Assembly: GCA_017408825.1 (NCBI GenBank)
Contig: JAFQTX010000018.1
Coordinates: 1-64,000 of the forward strand
Source: Alistipes sp.
Lineage (GTDB): Bacteria; Bacteroidota; Bacteroidia; Bacteroidales; Rikenellaceae
Length of the DNA stretch: 64,000 nucleotides
Reading direction: 5' to 3'
The translations under genes and the position numbers were made by a program. The notes under the pieces were generated by a model that saw nothing but the letters and a program-made list of their open reading frames with translations, was not told the DNA's origin and ran no database searches. Positions 7,445 to 18,511 of the stretch are shown piece after piece. Positions within the stretch are counted from its first letter, which is position 1. Each line of letters begins with the position of its first letter.

Positions 7445-10400
7445 ATGTCCACAACACAACAACAGCGAATAAGCTTTTCGACAATCAAGAACAGGGTGCC
7501 ATATCCTGATTTGTTGGAGATTCAGCTTAAATCATTCCGAGATTTCTTCCAGCTTGACACCACAGCCGAGAATCGTAAGAACGAGGGCCTCTACAAGGTG
7601 TTCAGCGAGAATTTCCCGATTTCAGACACCCGAAACAACTTTGTTTTGGAGTTTATCGACTATTACATCGACCAGCCTCGATACACTATCGAAGAGTGTT
7701 TGGAGCGTGGTTTGACGTATAGTGTACCTCTTAAGGCTAAGCTTAAGCTCTACTGTACCGACAAGGAGCACGAGGATTTCGATGAAGTGGTACAGGATGT
7801 TTACTTCGGCCTTATCCCCTACATGACAGAGCGTGGTACCTTCATCTTCAACGGTGCTGAGCGCGTGGTTGTATCGCAGCTACACCGCTCGCCTGGCGTA
7901 TTCTTCGGCCAGAGCATGCACACCAATGGTACAAAGCTCTACTCTGCACGTATCATCCCATTCAAGGGTTCGTGGATTGAGTTTGCTACGGATATCAACA
8001 ACGTGATGTATGCCTACATCGACCGTAAGAAGAAGTTGCCCGTAACAACTCTTTTGCGTGCTATCGGTTTTGAGAGCGACCAGCAGATTCTTGAGATCTT
8101 CGACCTTGCCGACGAGGTGAAGGTTACTAAGGCCAACCTCAAGAAGAACATCGGCCGTAAGCTCGCCGCACGTGTACTTTCAACATGGGTCGAGGACTTC
8201 GTAGATGAGGATACCGGTGAGGTAGTATCTATCGAGCGTCACAACGTTATCGTTGATCGCGAGGTGGAGCTTCAGGAGGAGCACATCGACCAGATTATCG
8301 AGTCTGGCGCAAAGACTATTCTTTTGCACAACGACAACCCTTCGGGTATCGACTTCTCGATAATCTACAACACACTACATAAGGATCCATGTAACTCCGA
8401 AAAGGAGGCTGTCGTATATATCTATAGGCAGTTGCGCGCCTCGGAGCCACCCGATGAGGCTACGGCACGCGATGTCATCGACAAGCTCTTCTTCTCGGAT
8501 AAGCGCTATGACCTTGGCGACGTGGGTCGTTTCCGTATCAACAAGAAGTTGGATCTCTCGATAGATCCTGCTATCCGCACACTCACACGTGAGGATATCA
8601 TCGAGATCATCAAGTACTTGATCCAGCTTATCAACTCAAAGGCCGACGTTGATGATATCGACCACTTGTCGAATCGTCGTGTACGTACTGTGGGTGAGCA
8701 GCTTGCCAACCAGTTCTCTGTAGGCTTGGTGCGTATAGCACGTACTATTCGTGAGCGTATGAACGTTCGTGACAACGAGGTCTTCACCCCAGAGGATCTG
8801 ATCAATGCCAAGACCTTGGCAAGCGTGGTGAACTCGTTCTTCGGAACCAGCCAGCTGTCGCAGTTTATGGATCAGATCAACCCATTGGCAGAGATCACGC
8901 ACAAGCGTCGTCTCTCGGCGTTGGGTCCTGGTGGTCTTTCGCGTGATCGTGCAGGTTTCGAGGTTCGAGACGTACACTACACACACTATGGCCGCCTCTG
9001 TCCTATCGAGTCGCCTGAGGGTCCAAACATTGGTCTTATTTCGTCGTTGTGCGTATATGCCAAGATTTCGGATATGGGCTTCATCGAGACCCCTTACCGC
9101 AAGGTGGAGAATGGTGTCGTGGATCTCAACAACGACAACATCCGCTACTACTCTGCTGAGGAGGAGGAGGGACAGGTTGTGGCACAGTCGAACGAGCAGC
9201 TCTCGGACGATGGTCACTTCCTAAATACCGAGCGTATCAAGGCCCGTCTTGGTGCCGACTTCCCTGTTGTTCGTGACACGGAGGTTGATCTTGTAGACGT
9301 TGCACCTAACCAGGTTGCCTCTATCGCAGCGAGCCTTATTCCGTTCCTTGAGCACGACGATGCTAACCGTGCGCTGATGGGTTCGAACATGATGCGCCAG
9401 GCCGTTCCATTGGTACGTGCCGAGGCTCCTATCGTGGGTACAGGTATTGAGAAGGATATGATTGTAGATAGCCGTATTCAGGTTGTTGCCGAGGGCGATG
9501 GCGAGGTAGTATTTGCCGACGCTACACGCATCGAGGTCCGTTACGACCGCTCGCGCGACGAGCAGCTCGCAACATTTGCTCCTGAGGTTACTATTTATGA
9601 GCTTCCACGCTACCGCCGTACAAACCAGAACACCACAGTTACGCTTAAGCCTACTGTGCTCACAGGCGATAAGGTTACTAAGGGACAGATCCTTACCGAG
9701 GGTTACTCTACCGAGAAGGGTGAGTTGGCCTTGGGTCGCAACCTTAAGGTAGCGTTCATGCCTTGGAAGGGTTACAACTTCGAGGATGCTATCGTGATCT
9801 CGGAGCGTATCCAGCGTGAGGATATCTTCACTTCGGTACACGTCGATGAGTATATCATGGAGGTGCGTGACACTAAGCGTGGTGTTGAGGAGCTTACCTC
9901 GGATATTCCTAACGTGTCGGAGGATGCTACTAAGGATCTTGATGCTAATGGTATTATCCGCATCGGTGCAAAGGTTACCCCTGGCGACATTCTTATCGGT
10001 AAGATTACGCCTAAGGGTGAGAGCGATCCTTCGCCTGAGGAGAAGCTCCTTCGTGCTATCTTCGGCGATAAGGCTGGAGATGTTAAGGATGCTTCGCTCA
10101 AGGCTCAGCCATCATTGCACGGTGTTGTTATCGACACTAAGCTCTATAGCCACAATCAGAAGGATGGCAAGCGTAACCGAGCACAGGAGAAGGCTCAGAT
10201 GGAGCAGCTCGATGCCGAGTACGCAGCAAAGGTTGCCGACCTCACAAAGATATTGGTGTCAAAGCTCTGGAGTCTGCTTGAGGGTAAGACCACCACAGGT
10301 ATCTACGACTACTACAACGTAGAGTTGTATGCCGCAGGTGAGAAGTTCACTCAGAAGATGCTCGAGGATATCGCCTCTACAAGCTTCGATAGCAAGACAG

Positions 10401-11302
10401 GTGTTGCTAATGGCTATATGTCATTGGGTCAGACACGCTGGACTGGCGACGACCACGACGATGCACTTATCTCGCTCATCATTAATAACTATATTATTGA
10501 GTGCAAGAAGGTTGCAGCCGCAGTAAATCGTGAGAAGTATAACCTTACCAATGGTGATGAGATTCCTACATCGGGTGTTATCAAGATGGCTAAGGTTTAC
10601 ATCGCTAAGAAGCGTAAGCTTAAGGTGGGTGATAAGATGGCGGGTCGCCACGGTAACAAGGGTATCGTAGCCCGTGTTGTACGTGACGAGGATATGCCAT
10701 TCTTGGAGGATGGTACTATCGTAGACATCTGTCTTAACCCACTTGGTGTGCCTTCACGAATGAACCTTGGACAGATCTATGAGACAGTTCTCGGTTGGGC
10801 CGGTAAGGAGCTTGGTTTGAAGTTCGCAACGCCTATTTTCGATGGTGCATCGCTCGAGCAGATCAACGAGTACACCGCACAGGCAGGTGTTCCACGTAGT
10901 GGACGTACCTACCTCTATGATGGTGGTACTGGTGAGCGTTTCGACCAGCCAGCAACCGTAGGTGTTATCTATATGCTTAAGCTGGGCCATATGATCGACG
11001 ATAAGATGCACGCCCGTTCTATCGGTCCATACTCACTCATCACTCAGCAGCCACTCGGTGGTAAGGCACAGTTTGGTGGTCAGCGATTTGGTGAGATGGA
11101 GGTTTGGGCCTTGGAGGGCTTCGGTGCAGCCAACATCCTTCAGGAGATCCTCACGATCAAGTCGGATGATGTTGTCGGCCGTGCTAAGGCCTACGAGGCT
11201 ATCGTCAAGGGTGACAATCTCCCACGTCCGGGTGTCCCAGAGGCAATGAATGTGCTTATGCACGAGTTGCGTGGTTTGGCTCTCTCGGTAAAGCTTGAGT
11301 AA
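7445..11302 (+). CDS. rpoB: DNA-directed RNA polymerase subunit beta
   Basis: The beta subunit forms one half of the RNA polymerase active-site cleft. Starting at ATG 7445 gives 1285 residues ([11 protein letters not shown]); the in-frame TTG nine bases upstream is less likely. Recognisable blocks include the fork/rifampicin region ([26 protein letters not shown] in outline), the GPEGPN-type segment [31 protein letters not shown] and the C-terminal clamp [20 protein letters not shown]. The rifampicin region shows no obvious resistance change: the usual S, D and H positions are present. rpoC follows after 32 bases. Confidence 0.98.
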   Translation: MSTTQQQRISFSTIKNRVPYPDLLEIQLKSFRDFFQLDTTAENRKNEGLYKVFSENFPISDTRNNFVLEFIDYYIDQPRYTIEECLERGLTYSVPLKAKLKLYCTDKEHEDFDEVVQDVYFGLIPYMTERGTFIFNGAERVVVSQLHRSPGVFFGQSMHTNGTKLYSARIIPFKGSWIEFATDINNVMYAYIDRKKKLPVTTLLRAIGFESDQQILEIFDLADEVKVTKANLKKNIGRKLAARVLSTWVEDFVDEDTGEVVSIERHNVIVDREVELQEEHIDQIIESGAKTILLHNDNPSGIDFSIIYNTLHKDPCNSEKEAVVYIYRQLRASEPPDEATARDVIDKLFFSDKRYDLGDVGRFRINKKLDLSIDPAIRTLTREDIIEIIKYLIQLINSKADVDDIDHLSNRRVRTVGEQLANQFSVGLVRIARTIRERMNVRDNEVFTPEDLINAKTLASVVNSFFGTSQLSQFMDQINPLAEITHKRRLSALGPGGLSRDRAGFEVRDVHYTHYGRLCPIESPEGPNIGLISSLCVYAKISDMGFIETPYRKVENGVVDLNNDNIRYYSAEEEEGQVVAQSNEQLSDDGHFLNTERIKARLGADFPVVRDTEVDLVDVAPNQVASIAASLIPFLEHDDANRALMGSNMMRQAVPLVRAEAPIVGTGIEKDMIVDSRIQVVAEGDGEVVFADATRIEVRYDRSRDEQLATFAPEVTIYELPRYRRTNQNTTVTLKPTVLTGDKVTKGQILTEGYSTEKGELALGRNLKVAFMPWKGYNFEDAIVISERIQREDIFTSVHVDEYIMEVRDTKRGVEELTSDIPNVSEDATKDLDANGIIRIGAKVTPGDILIGKITPKGESDPSPEEKLLRAIFGDKAGDVKDASLKAQPSLHGVVIDTKLYSHNQKDGKRNRAQEKAQMEQLDAEYAAKVADLTKILVSKLWSLLEGKTTTGIYDYYNVELYAAGEKFTQKMLEDIASTSFDSKTGVANGYMSLGQTRWTGDDHDDALISLIINNYIIECKKVAAAVNREKYNLTNGDEIPTSGVIKMAKVYIAKKRKLKVGDKMAGRHGNKGIVARVVRDEDMPFLEDGTIVDICLNPLGVPSRMNLGQIYETVLGWAGKELGLKFATPIFDGASLEQINEYTAQAGVPRSGRTYLYDGGTGERFDQPATVGVIYMLKLGHMIDDKMHARSIGPYSLITQQPLGGKAQFGGQRFGEMEVWALEGFGAANILQEILTIKSDDVVGRAKAYEAIVKGDNLPRPGVPEAMNVLMHELRGLALSVKLE

Positions 11303-11334
11303 CGATTTAATGCGGATTTAATACTTTGGACATT

Positions 11335-14300
11335 ATGTCATTTAACAGAGATAATAATAAGATGAGCAGTTATAGCCGTATCTCGATTGGTCTTGCCTCT
11401 CCTGAGGAGATTCGTGCCCAGTCGAGTGGCGAGGTGCTCAAACCCGAAACCATCAATTACCGCACCTACAAGCCTGAGCGTGATGGTCTGTTCTGTGAGC
11501 GTATCTTCGGTCCTGTGAAGGACTATGAGTGCCACTGCGGTAAGTATAAGCGTATTCGCTATAAGGGTATCGTCTGCGACCGTTGCGGTGTGGAGGTTAC
11601 TGAGAAGAAGGTACGTCGTGAGCGTATGGGCCACATCTCGTTGGTTGTGCCTGTTGTTCACATCTGGTACTTCCGTTCGTTGCCTTCGAAGATTGGCTAC
11701 CTGCTCGGTATCCCATCTAAGAAGCTCGAGGCTATCATCTACTACGAGCGCTATGTTGTTATCAACGCTGGTGCAGCTAAGGAGCAGGGCGTAGAGCGTC
11801 TTCAGACACTCTCGGAGAAGGAGTATCTCGACATTCTCGCAGCACTCCCAAAGGGCAATCAGTCGCTCGACAACGACGATCCCGAGAAGTTCGTAGCCGA
11901 GATGGGTGGTGAGGCTATCCTCACACTGCTCAAGCAGGTGGACCTCGACTCAATGTCATATGCATTGCGTGATCGTGCCTCTAAGGAGACCTCGCAGCAG
12001 CGTAAGACTGAGGCCCTCAAGTGTTTGAACGTCATCGAGTCGTTCCGTGCTTCGAATGGCAAGAACCGCCCTGAGTGGATGGTACTTACCGATATCCCAG
12101 TGATCCCACCAGAGCTTCGTCCTTTGGTGCCACTGGATGGTGGTCGTTTTGCTACATCTGATCTTAACGACTTGTATCGTCGTGTGATCATTCGTAATAA
12201 TCGTCTTAAGCGTCTTATCGAGATTAAGGCTCCTGAGGTTATCCTACGTAACGAGAAGCGTATGTTGCAGGAGGCTGTCGATTCGTTGTTCGACAACTCA
12301 CGTAAGAGCAATGCTGTGAAGAACGAGTCTAACCGTCCTTTGAAGTCGCTCTCTGACTCATTGAAGGGTAAGCAGGGTCGTTTCCGTCAGAACTTGCTCG
12401 GTAAGCGTGTAGACTACTCGGCACGTTCGGTAATTGTCGTAGGTCCTGAGCTTAAGATGCACGAGATGGGTATTCCTAAGGATATGGCGGCTGAGCTATA
12501 TAAGCCATTCGTTATCCGTAAGCTCATCGAGCGTGGTATTGTTAAGACCGTTAAGTCGGCAAAGAAGATTATCGATCGCAAGGATCCTGTTATCTGGGGT
12601 ATCTTGGAGAATGTTATCAAGGGTCACCCTGTATTGATGAACCGTGCTCCTACCCTTCACCGTTTGGGTATCCAGGCCTTCCAGCCTAAGCTCATCGAGG
12701 GTAAGGCAATGCAGCTCCACCCACTGTCATGTACTGCGTTTAACGCCGACTTCGATGGTGACCAGATGGCTGTGCACCTCCCACTTGGTAATGCCGCAAT
12801 CCTTGAGGCTCAGATCCTTATGCTTGGTTCGCACAACGTCCTTAACCCTGCTAACGGTGCACCTATTACCGTGCCTTCGCAGGATATGGTACTTGGTCTT
12901 TACTACATCACCAAGCCACGTCCAGGTGTTAAGGGTACAGGTCTTAAGTTCTACGGTCCTGAGGAGGCTATCATCGCCTACAACGAGAAGCGTGCTGCGC
13001 TTCACGCCGTTGTTCAGTGTCGTGTTCGTGACCTCGACGAGCATGGCAACGAGGTATTCGTGATGAAGGAGACTACCATTGGTCGAATCTTGTTCAACCA
13101 GAATGTCCCTTCAGAGGTAGGCTATATCAACGAGGTGCTTACAAAGCGTTCGTTGCGTGATATCATCGCCGTGGTGATGAAGAAGGCAGGTGCCGATAAG
13201 GTGGCTAAGTTCTTGGACGATATCAAGAATATGGGTTATCGTATGGCATTCCAGGGTGGTCTGTCGTTTAACCTCGATGCTGTGGTTATCCCAGAAGTTA
13301 AGCAGCAGCTTATCGACGAGGGTTATGCAGCAGCCGATGCTGTTATCGACGACTATAACATGGGTCTTATCACCAACAACGAGCGATATAACCAGATTGT
13401 CGATATTTGGACAAACATCAACAATAAGCTCACCAATCAGGTAATCAACACCCTAAAGAGCGATCAGGATGGTTTCAACCCTGTATATATGATGCTTGAT
13501 TCGGGTGCTCGAGGTTCTAAGGAGCAGATTCGTCAGCTCTCAGGTATGCGTGGTCTTATGGCAAAGCCCCAGAAGTCGGGTGTTGAGGGTGGTCAGCAGG
13601 TTATCGAGAACCCTATCTTGTCGAACTTCAAGGAGGGTCTTTCGGTGCTCGAGTACTTCATCTCTACGCACGGTGCTCGTAAGGGTTTGGCGGATACCGC
13701 TCTTAAGACTGCCGATGCGGGTTACTTGACCCGTCGTTTGGTGGATGTTGCTCAGGATGTTATCATCAACGAGGTGGACTGCGGCACGTTGCGTGGTTTG
13801 ACAGCTACGGCTATCAAGCGTAACGAGGATGTTGTGCAGACGCTCTACGATCGTATCCTCGGCCGTACAGCTCTCAACGATGTTATCAACCCAACCACAG
13901 GCGAGGTTCTCTGCCGTGCTGGTGAGGAGATCACCGAGGAGATTGCTGAGGCTATCGAGAAGTCGCCTATCGAGTCAGTGGAGATTCGTTCGGTGCTTAC
14001 GTGCGAGGCCCGTCGTGGTGTATGTGCTAAGTGTTACGGCCGTAACCTTGCCACTGCCCGTATGGTACAGAAGGGTGAGGTTGTAGGTGTTATCGCAGCG
14101 CAGTCTATCGGTGAGCCAGGTACGCAGCTTACACTTCGTACGTTCCACGTCGGTGGTGTTGCAGGTGGCTCAACTGTTGAGACCAACGTAGTATCTAAGT
14201 ATGAGGGTCGTCTCGAGATCGAGGATTTGCGTACGATCAAGGGTAAGAACGCCGCAGGCGAGTCTATCGACATCGTTATGTCGCGCCAGTCGGAGTTCCG

Positions 14301-15576
14301 CATTGTTGATCCTAATACCGATATTACACTCTATACACACGCACTTCCATATGGTGCAACCATCTTTATGAAGGATGGCTCAGATGTTAAGAAGGGCGAT
14401 TTGATCTGCGAGTGGGATCCATATAACGCAGTTATCATCGCTGAGTCTGAGGGTAAGATCGTCTACGAGAGCATCATCGAGGGTGTCACCTATCGTGAGG
14501 AGCGTGACGAGCAGACTGGTCTTTCGGAGCGTGTGGTTATCGAGTCTAAGGATAAGACTAAGAACCCTGTCATCAAGATCGTTAATAAGGATGGCGACGA
14601 GATTAAGTCATACAACTTGCCTGTAACGGCACATATCATGGTTAAGAACAACGCCAAGATTCACGCTGGTGATATTCTTATCAAGATTCCACGTGCCGTA
14701 GGTAAGACTGGTGGCGATATCACCGGTGGTCTTCCACGTGTTACCGAGCTCTTCGAGGCTCGTAACCCATCGAACCCAGCAATCGTTTCTGAGATCGACG
14801 GTGAGGTAACATTCGGTAAGATTAAGCGTGGTAACCGTGAGATTATCATCACATCGAAGGATGGCGATGTTAAGAAGTATCTCGTGCCACTGTCACGTCA
14901 GATCATCGTTCAGGAGAACGACTATGTACGTGCAGGTATGGCACTTTCGGATGGTGCTATCACCCCAAGCGACATCCTCCGCATCCTCGGTCCTACCAAG
15001 GTTCAGGAGTATATCGTGAACGAGGTACAGGAGGTTTACCGTATGCAGGGTGTGAAGATCAACGATAAGCACTTCGAGGTTATCGTACGTCAGATGATGT
15101 CGAAGGTTAAGATCGAGGATCCAGGTGATACACGCTTCTTCGAGGATCAGGTTGTTGATAAGTGGGAGTTTATGGACGTTAATGACGAGCTCTACGATAA
15201 GGTTGTTGTTACGGCTGCAGGTGACTCACAGAATGTTCAGCCAGGCCAGATCATCTCTATGCGTAAGCTTCGTGATGAGAACTCAGCCCTCAAGCGTCGT
15301 GATATGGCTCTTGTTGAGGTACGTCCTATCGTTCCTGCAACCTCTAACCAGGTTCTTCAGGGTATTACACGTGCTGCGTTGCAGACCTCGAGCTTTATCT
15401 CGGCTGCATCGTTCCAGGAGACAACCAAGGTTCTTAACGAGGCGGCTATCCAGGCCAAGTCTGACGACCTTGTTAATCTTAAGGAGAATGTCATCACAGG
15501 TAATCCTATCCCAGGTGGTACCGGTCTTCGTGACTACGACGACTTGGTTGTCGGCCTAAAGTCTGAGATGATCTAA
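11335..15576 (+). CDS. rpoC: DNA-directed RNA polymerase subunit beta'
   Basis: The beta' subunit carries the catalytic magnesium site. I start at ATG 11335 (MSFNRDNNK; 1413 residues) rather than the TTG nine bases upstream. Landmarks: the N-terminal zinc site [20 protein letters not shown], the absolutely conserved [15 protein letters not shown] loop holding the three catalytic aspartates, the trigger-loop/bridge-helix region ([16 protein letters not shown]) and the second zinc site around [13 protein letters not shown]. The gene ends 22 bases before a strong bidirectional hairpin. Confidence 0.98.
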   Translation: MSFNRDNNKMSSYSRISIGLASPEEIRAQSSGEVLKPETINYRTYKPERDGLFCERIFGPVKDYECHCGKYKRIRYKGIVCDRCGVEVTEKKVRRERMGHISLVVPVVHIWYFRSLPSKIGYLLGIPSKKLEAIIYYERYVVINAGAAKEQGVERLQTLSEKEYLDILAALPKGNQSLDNDDPEKFVAEMGGEAILTLLKQVDLDSMSYALRDRASKETSQQRKTEALKCLNVIESFRASNGKNRPEWMVLTDIPVIPPELRPLVPLDGGRFATSDLNDLYRRVIIRNNRLKRLIEIKAPEVILRNEKRMLQEAVDSLFDNSRKSNAVKNESNRPLKSLSDSLKGKQGRFRQNLLGKRVDYSARSVIVVGPELKMHEMGIPKDMAAELYKPFVIRKLIERGIVKTVKSAKKIIDRKDPVIWGILENVIKGHPVLMNRAPTLHRLGIQAFQPKLIEGKAMQLHPLSCTAFNADFDGDQMAVHLPLGNAAILEAQILMLGSHNVLNPANGAPITVPSQDMVLGLYYITKPRPGVKGTGLKFYGPEEAIIAYNEKRAALHAVVQCRVRDLDEHGNEVFVMKETTIGRILFNQNVPSEVGYINEVLTKRSLRDIIAVVMKKAGADKVAKFLDDIKNMGYRMAFQGGLSFNLDAVVIPEVKQQLIDEGYAAADAVIDDYNMGLITNNERYNQIVDIWTNINNKLTNQVINTLKSDQDGFNPVYMMLDSGARGSKEQIRQLSGMRGLMAKPQKSGVEGGQQVIENPILSNFKEGLSVLEYFISTHGARKGLADTALKTADAGYLTRRLVDVAQDVIINEVDCGTLRGLTATAIKRNEDVVQTLYDRILGRTALNDVINPTTGEVLCRAGEEITEEIAEAIEKSPIESVEIRSVLTCEARRGVCAKCYGRNLATARMVQKGEVVGVIAAQSIGEPGTQLTLRTFHVGGVAGGSTVETNVVSKYEGRLEIEDLRTIKGKNAAGESIDIVMSRQSEFRIVDPNTDITLYTHALPYGATIFMKDGSDVKKGDLICEWDPYNAVIIAESEGKIVYESIIEGVTYREERDEQTGLSERVVIESKDKTKNPVIKIVNKDGDEIKSYNLPVTAHIMVKNNAKIHAGDILIKIPRAVGKTGGDITGGLPRVTELFEARNPSNPAIVSEIDGEVTFGKIKRGNREIIITSKDGDVKKYLVPLSRQIIVQENDYVRAGMALSDGAITPSDILRILGPTKVQEYIVNEVQEVYRMQGVKINDKHFEVIVRQMMSKVKIEDPGDTRFFEDQVVDKWEFMDVNDELYDKVVVTAAGDSQNVQPGQIISMRKLRDENSALKRRDMALVEVRPIVPATSNQVLQGITRAALQTSSFISAASFQETTKVLNEAAIQAKSDDLVNLKENVITGNPIPGGTGLRDYDDLVVGLKSEMI

Positions 15577-15598
15577 TCTTCGGATTATAACTAATAGT

Positions 15599-15626
15599 GA
15601 GGGGGCTGTCATCAGACAGCCCCCTC
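15599..15626. terminator. Bidirectional terminator after rpoC
   Basis: GAGGGGGCTGTC (15599-15610) and GACAGCCCCCTC (15615-15626) form a perfect 12-bp GC-rich stem with an ATCA loop. It lies between convergent genes (rpoC and the minus-strand gene ending at 15673). The downstream tract is only partly T-rich. Confidence 0.8.
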
Positions 15627-15672
15627 GTTGTATCTATATATATGTGCGTAAGTGATTTACCTTGGCTGCACA

Positions 15673-16551
15673 CTACCTGTAGTTGATGGTGTAGATGGTG
15701 ATGCTATGAGGCACTAATCTGTTATCATAATAATCGTAAGTGCGTTTCTCTATCACGTTTCCTTTGGCATCATACTTATATTTATAGGTATTCTCTGTCT
15801 CATAAAATTCATCAAAACTTTGTTCCGTTGATGATATCATATAGCCACGAGAGTCATACTTGTAGGTCTCCTCATAAAACTTATTGCCATACTCGTCGTA
15901 GCTGGTGAAACGAATGAGATTCTTGTAGCCATCATATTTCCACTCCTTTGATATGAACACCTTGCCATGCTCATCATACACCACAGCTCTACTAATAAGA
16001 CCATTACTACCATACGTATTTACAGCTTTTAATGATAGTTTTCCGTCATAGTATGTGGCTTCGCTTAATATACGTTGTTGAGCATCATACTTGTATACTT
16101 CCTTGTATAATATTGAGCCATCTGGCTCGTAGACTATTTTTTCGCTTGCCTTGTTATTTGCGCCATATTTGAAAACACTTTTACCCTCATAACTTCCAGT
16201 ATCAGCATCGTGTGTCGCAGCACTGATTAGTCTGCCCTGCTGGTCGTAGGAGTATGTGCAGATACAAAATACTCCTTCACCAAAATGAATTGTTGCCTTC
16301 GAGAGGTCGCCACGTGGGGTGAACTGCATAACATTGCTGTCCCAAAACTCTCCTTTACTCTCCACGCCCGAACGGACTACCAAGTCGTAATTACTTACCT
16401 TGATGCTGCTGACATTGCCGTATAGACTAAAGTCATAATCTGTGTCGCTGAGAGCTTGACGCTCAGGGGCTTTTGGGCGTTGTGCGTAGCTGGGTGCAAT
16501 AGATATGCAGCATAGCACCGCTACGGCAAAAATTGATAGTAGACGTCTCAT
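15673..16551 (-). CDS. Secreted KYD-repeat protein (paralogue of 55629-56543)
   Basis: A 292-residue exported protein of unknown function. A signal peptide (about residues 1-23, ending SYAQ) is followed by roughly 20-25-residue units in the style KYDAQQRILSEATYYDGK and EWKYDGYKNLIRFTSYDEYG. These recall YD/MORN-like beta-strand repeats. An opening segment LYGNVSSIKV matches LYGDVESITI in the second such gene of this window. It follows the alpha/beta hydrolase gene by 27 bases on the same strand and likely shares its transcript. I cannot assign a function. Confidence 0.75.
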   Translation of the reverse strand: MRRLLSIFAVAVLCCISIAPSYAQRPKAPERQALSDTDYDFSLYGNVSSIKVSNYDLVVRSGVESKGEFWDSNVMQFTPRGDLSKATIHFGEGVFCICTYSYDQQGRLISAATHDADTGSYEGKSVFKYGANNKASEKIVYEPDGSILYKEVYKYDAQQRILSEATYYDGKLSLKAVNTYGSNGLISRAVVYDEHGKVFISKEWKYDGYKNLIRFTSYDEYGNKFYEETYKYDSRGYMISSTEQSFDEFYETENTYKYKYDAKGNVIEKRTYDYYDNRLVPHSITIYTINYR

Positions 16552-16578
16552 AGTTGTAGTGTGTTAAGTTAATAGTCG

Positions 16579-17376
16579 CTATGCTAAGATAAAGTCGATG
16601 ATTGCCTGGGCGCACTTTTCACTCTCCTCGATAAAGCCCATATGTCCCGACTCCTCGAGCCACGTGGTGCGTGCCTCGGGGTGTGTGCGCTCGAGTTCCT
16701 CGGCAACATCGTTGGGGATATATAAGTCGTGGCGGCCAAAGATAAACATATGTCGTACTGCGCTGTTGCGTAGCTGCTCGTCACGATCTTTGCGCTCGAT
16801 CATACCGCCGAGGATGGCTACAACACCCTCATCTTCGGTGATGAGTATAAGCTCCTCCATATCCTCGACACGATCCTTGAGACGCTTTACGTTCTGCGGT
16901 GCAAAGCCTGCGTGTGGAACAAGACGTGCCATCATACTCTTCTTGCCGGCCTTGACAAGCTCTATCTCACGACGGCGACGGTCGCACTTTTCATCCGTGT
17001 CACGTGCTGTTGTTGAGCTAAGTAGGGTTACCGAGTCGAGCCTATCTGAGTAGTTGTCGAGCATCGCAAGAGCCACGTAGCCACCCATCGAGTGACCAAC
17101 TACCGAGTAGCGCTCGATGCCAAGAGCCGCCATTGTTTCGCCCACGCACTCGGCCAGATACTCCATAGTGTGCACCTCGCCCTTGATGAGCGAAATGCCG
17201 TGTCCTGGAAGGTCGAGGGTTACAACCCTAAAATGGGGTGTTAGCAGAGCGACGAACTCGTCCCATACGATCATCGACTCGAGGTATCCGTGTAGAAGTA
17301 CCACACACTTGTCGCCACGCTCGCTATCGGCAACGTGCATCGGCGTTTCGCCGGCCATAATAAACTTCTCGATCAT
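16579..17376 (-). CDS. Alpha/beta hydrolase
   Basis: A 265-residue cytoplasmic alpha/beta-fold hydrolase. The oxyanion region [14 protein letters not shown] is near the N-terminus, the nucleophile elbow GHSMGG carries the catalytic serine, an aspartate follows in [11 protein letters not shown] and the catalytic histidine in [11 protein letters not shown]. The family holds esterases, haloperoxidase-like and MenH-like enzymes; substrate cannot be read from sequence. I prefer ATG 17376 over an in-frame GTG four codons upstream. First gene of a probable two-gene operon with the KYD-repeat protein. Confidence 0.88.
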   Translation of the reverse strand: MIEKFIMAGETPMHVADSERGDKCVVLLHGYLESMIVWDEFVALLTPHFRVVTLDLPGHGISLIKGEVHTMEYLAECVGETMAALGIERYSVVGHSMGGYVALAMLDNYSDRLDSVTLLSSTTARDTDEKCDRRRREIELVKAGKKSMMARLVPHAGFAPQNVKRLKDRVEDMEELILITEDEGVVAILGGMIERKDRDEQLRNSAVRHMFIFGRHDLYIPNDVAEELERTHPEARTTWLEESGHMGFIEESEKCAQAIIDFILA

Positions 17377-17473
17377 AGACTTTTGCACATAAGTTTAACG
17401 TAATACAATATTACAAAAAATCGAGCAATTTTGCAATATCTTGAGCCAAAAATATCTAAAGTGTGGATTATAT

Positions 17474-17504
17474 TTTGTCACCACCAAAAAAAATCGTAAC
17501 TTTG
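17474..17504 (+). promoter_or_regulatory. Promoter of dapF-tamL
   Basis: TTTG (17474-17477) and TAACTTTG (17497-17504) are 19 bases apart, a full match to the Bacteroidota consensus. Initiation near 17511 lies downstream of the first possible start of the dapF frame (17441), which rules that start out for this transcript. Confidence 0.8.
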
Positions 17505-17524
17505 AGCGAATATATACCACCAAA

Positions 17525-18511
17525 ATGGTGGGCGAAAAAAGTGCTGTTTACCCTATGATAGGCGACCTAACAAAATTTGAGATTATCAAGTGCCACGGCT
17601 CGGGCAACGACTTTATAATGATAGATACTACGCTCGACGAGGCGTTGCAACGTGTTGATTGGTCGGCGTTTGCTCGTGTTGCGTGTGACCGTGAGCGAGG
17701 CATCGGCAGCGATGGTCTGTTGCTCGTTGTGCGCTACGACGATGGGGTATATGGTATGGATATGCTCAACCCCGATGGCACTCACGCCGAGATGTGTGGC
17801 AATGGCATACGCTGTGTGGCACGCCTTGCATCGGAGCGTGGCTACCTTGCAACAGGAGTGTTGCGTTCGGGGGGACGTGACTACCAGGTAGCCAAGGCAG
17901 AGGCGCTTGCCGAGGGTGTCGAGGCCTTCTCGGTGGATATCCCTATTCGTCGCTGGAGCAACGATTTTACCTTCTTTACCGATGGCGAGAGTTTTGTAGG
18001 CAGGGTTATTGAGCCACTTGACGCTGACCTCCGATTTACGGCACTCAACCTCGGAAACCCACACATCGTGGCTGCGGTGAAGAGTATCGATATGGAGCTG
18101 CTTAAGCACCTTGGCGAGGTTGTCTTAGAGCATAGAGAGCTGTTCCCCAATGGTGTAAATGTCTCGCTGTATGAGCTGAGAGCAGAGAATCAGATATTTG
18201 TTGCCACCTATGAGCGAGGTGCAGGCATCACGTTGTCGTGCGGCACGGCGATGACAGCCTCGGCAACGTCTGCAGCACTACTCGGGATTGTTGAGCAGGG
18301 TAGGCGTGTTGATGTTCGCAATCGTGGCGGCAAGGTGTGTTGTACAACGCGGATTGCGGGTGATGCTATTGTCACTTGCCTTGAGGGAAATGCAACCTTC
18401 GAGTGGTGGGGTAGCGCACGCTTTGATGGCGAGGTGTTTAGCTTTACCATCGAGCGTTACACCACGGAGCAGGAGCGTTGGAAAAGTTTTGTCGAGAGTA
18501 TAAATGGTTAA
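17525..18511 (+). CDS. dapF: Diaminopimelate epimerase
   Basis: DapF converts LL- to meso-diaminopimelate for lysine and peptidoglycan synthesis, in the cytosol and without a cofactor. Both catalytic cysteine motifs are present: MCGNGIRCVAR in the N-terminal lobe and ERGAGITLSCGTAMTA in the C-terminal lobe; the start FEIIKCHGSGNDFIMID is typical. I choose ATG 17525 (328 residues); ATG 17555 is also possible, while the longer frame from 17441 begins upstream of the promoter. The gene overlaps the next by 8 bases, indicating translational coupling. Confidence 0.95.
   Translation: MVGEKSAVYPMIGDLTKFEIIKCHGSGNDFIMIDTTLDEALQRVDWSAFARVACDRERGIGSDGLLLVVRYDDGVYGMDMLNPDGTHAEMCGNGIRCVARLASERGYLATGVLRSGGRDYQVAKAEALAEGVEAFSVDIPIRRWSNDFTFFTDGESFVGRVIEPLDADLRFTALNLGNPHIVAAVKSIDMELLKHLGEVVLEHRELFPNGVNVSLYELRAENQIFVATYERGAGITLSCGTAMTASATSAALLGIVEQGRRVDVRNRGGKVCCTTRIAGDAIVTCLEGNATFEWWGSARFDGEVFSFTIERYTTEQERWKSFVESING

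Noticed and set aside
7952..9000. Rifampicin-resistance change in rpoB
   Set aside because: The resistance-determining region near codons 480-510 shows the ordinary residues at the main positions when read by eye.
17441..17524. 28-codon N-terminal extension of dapF
   Set aside because: It lies across and upstream of a consensus promoter and is absent from the family.
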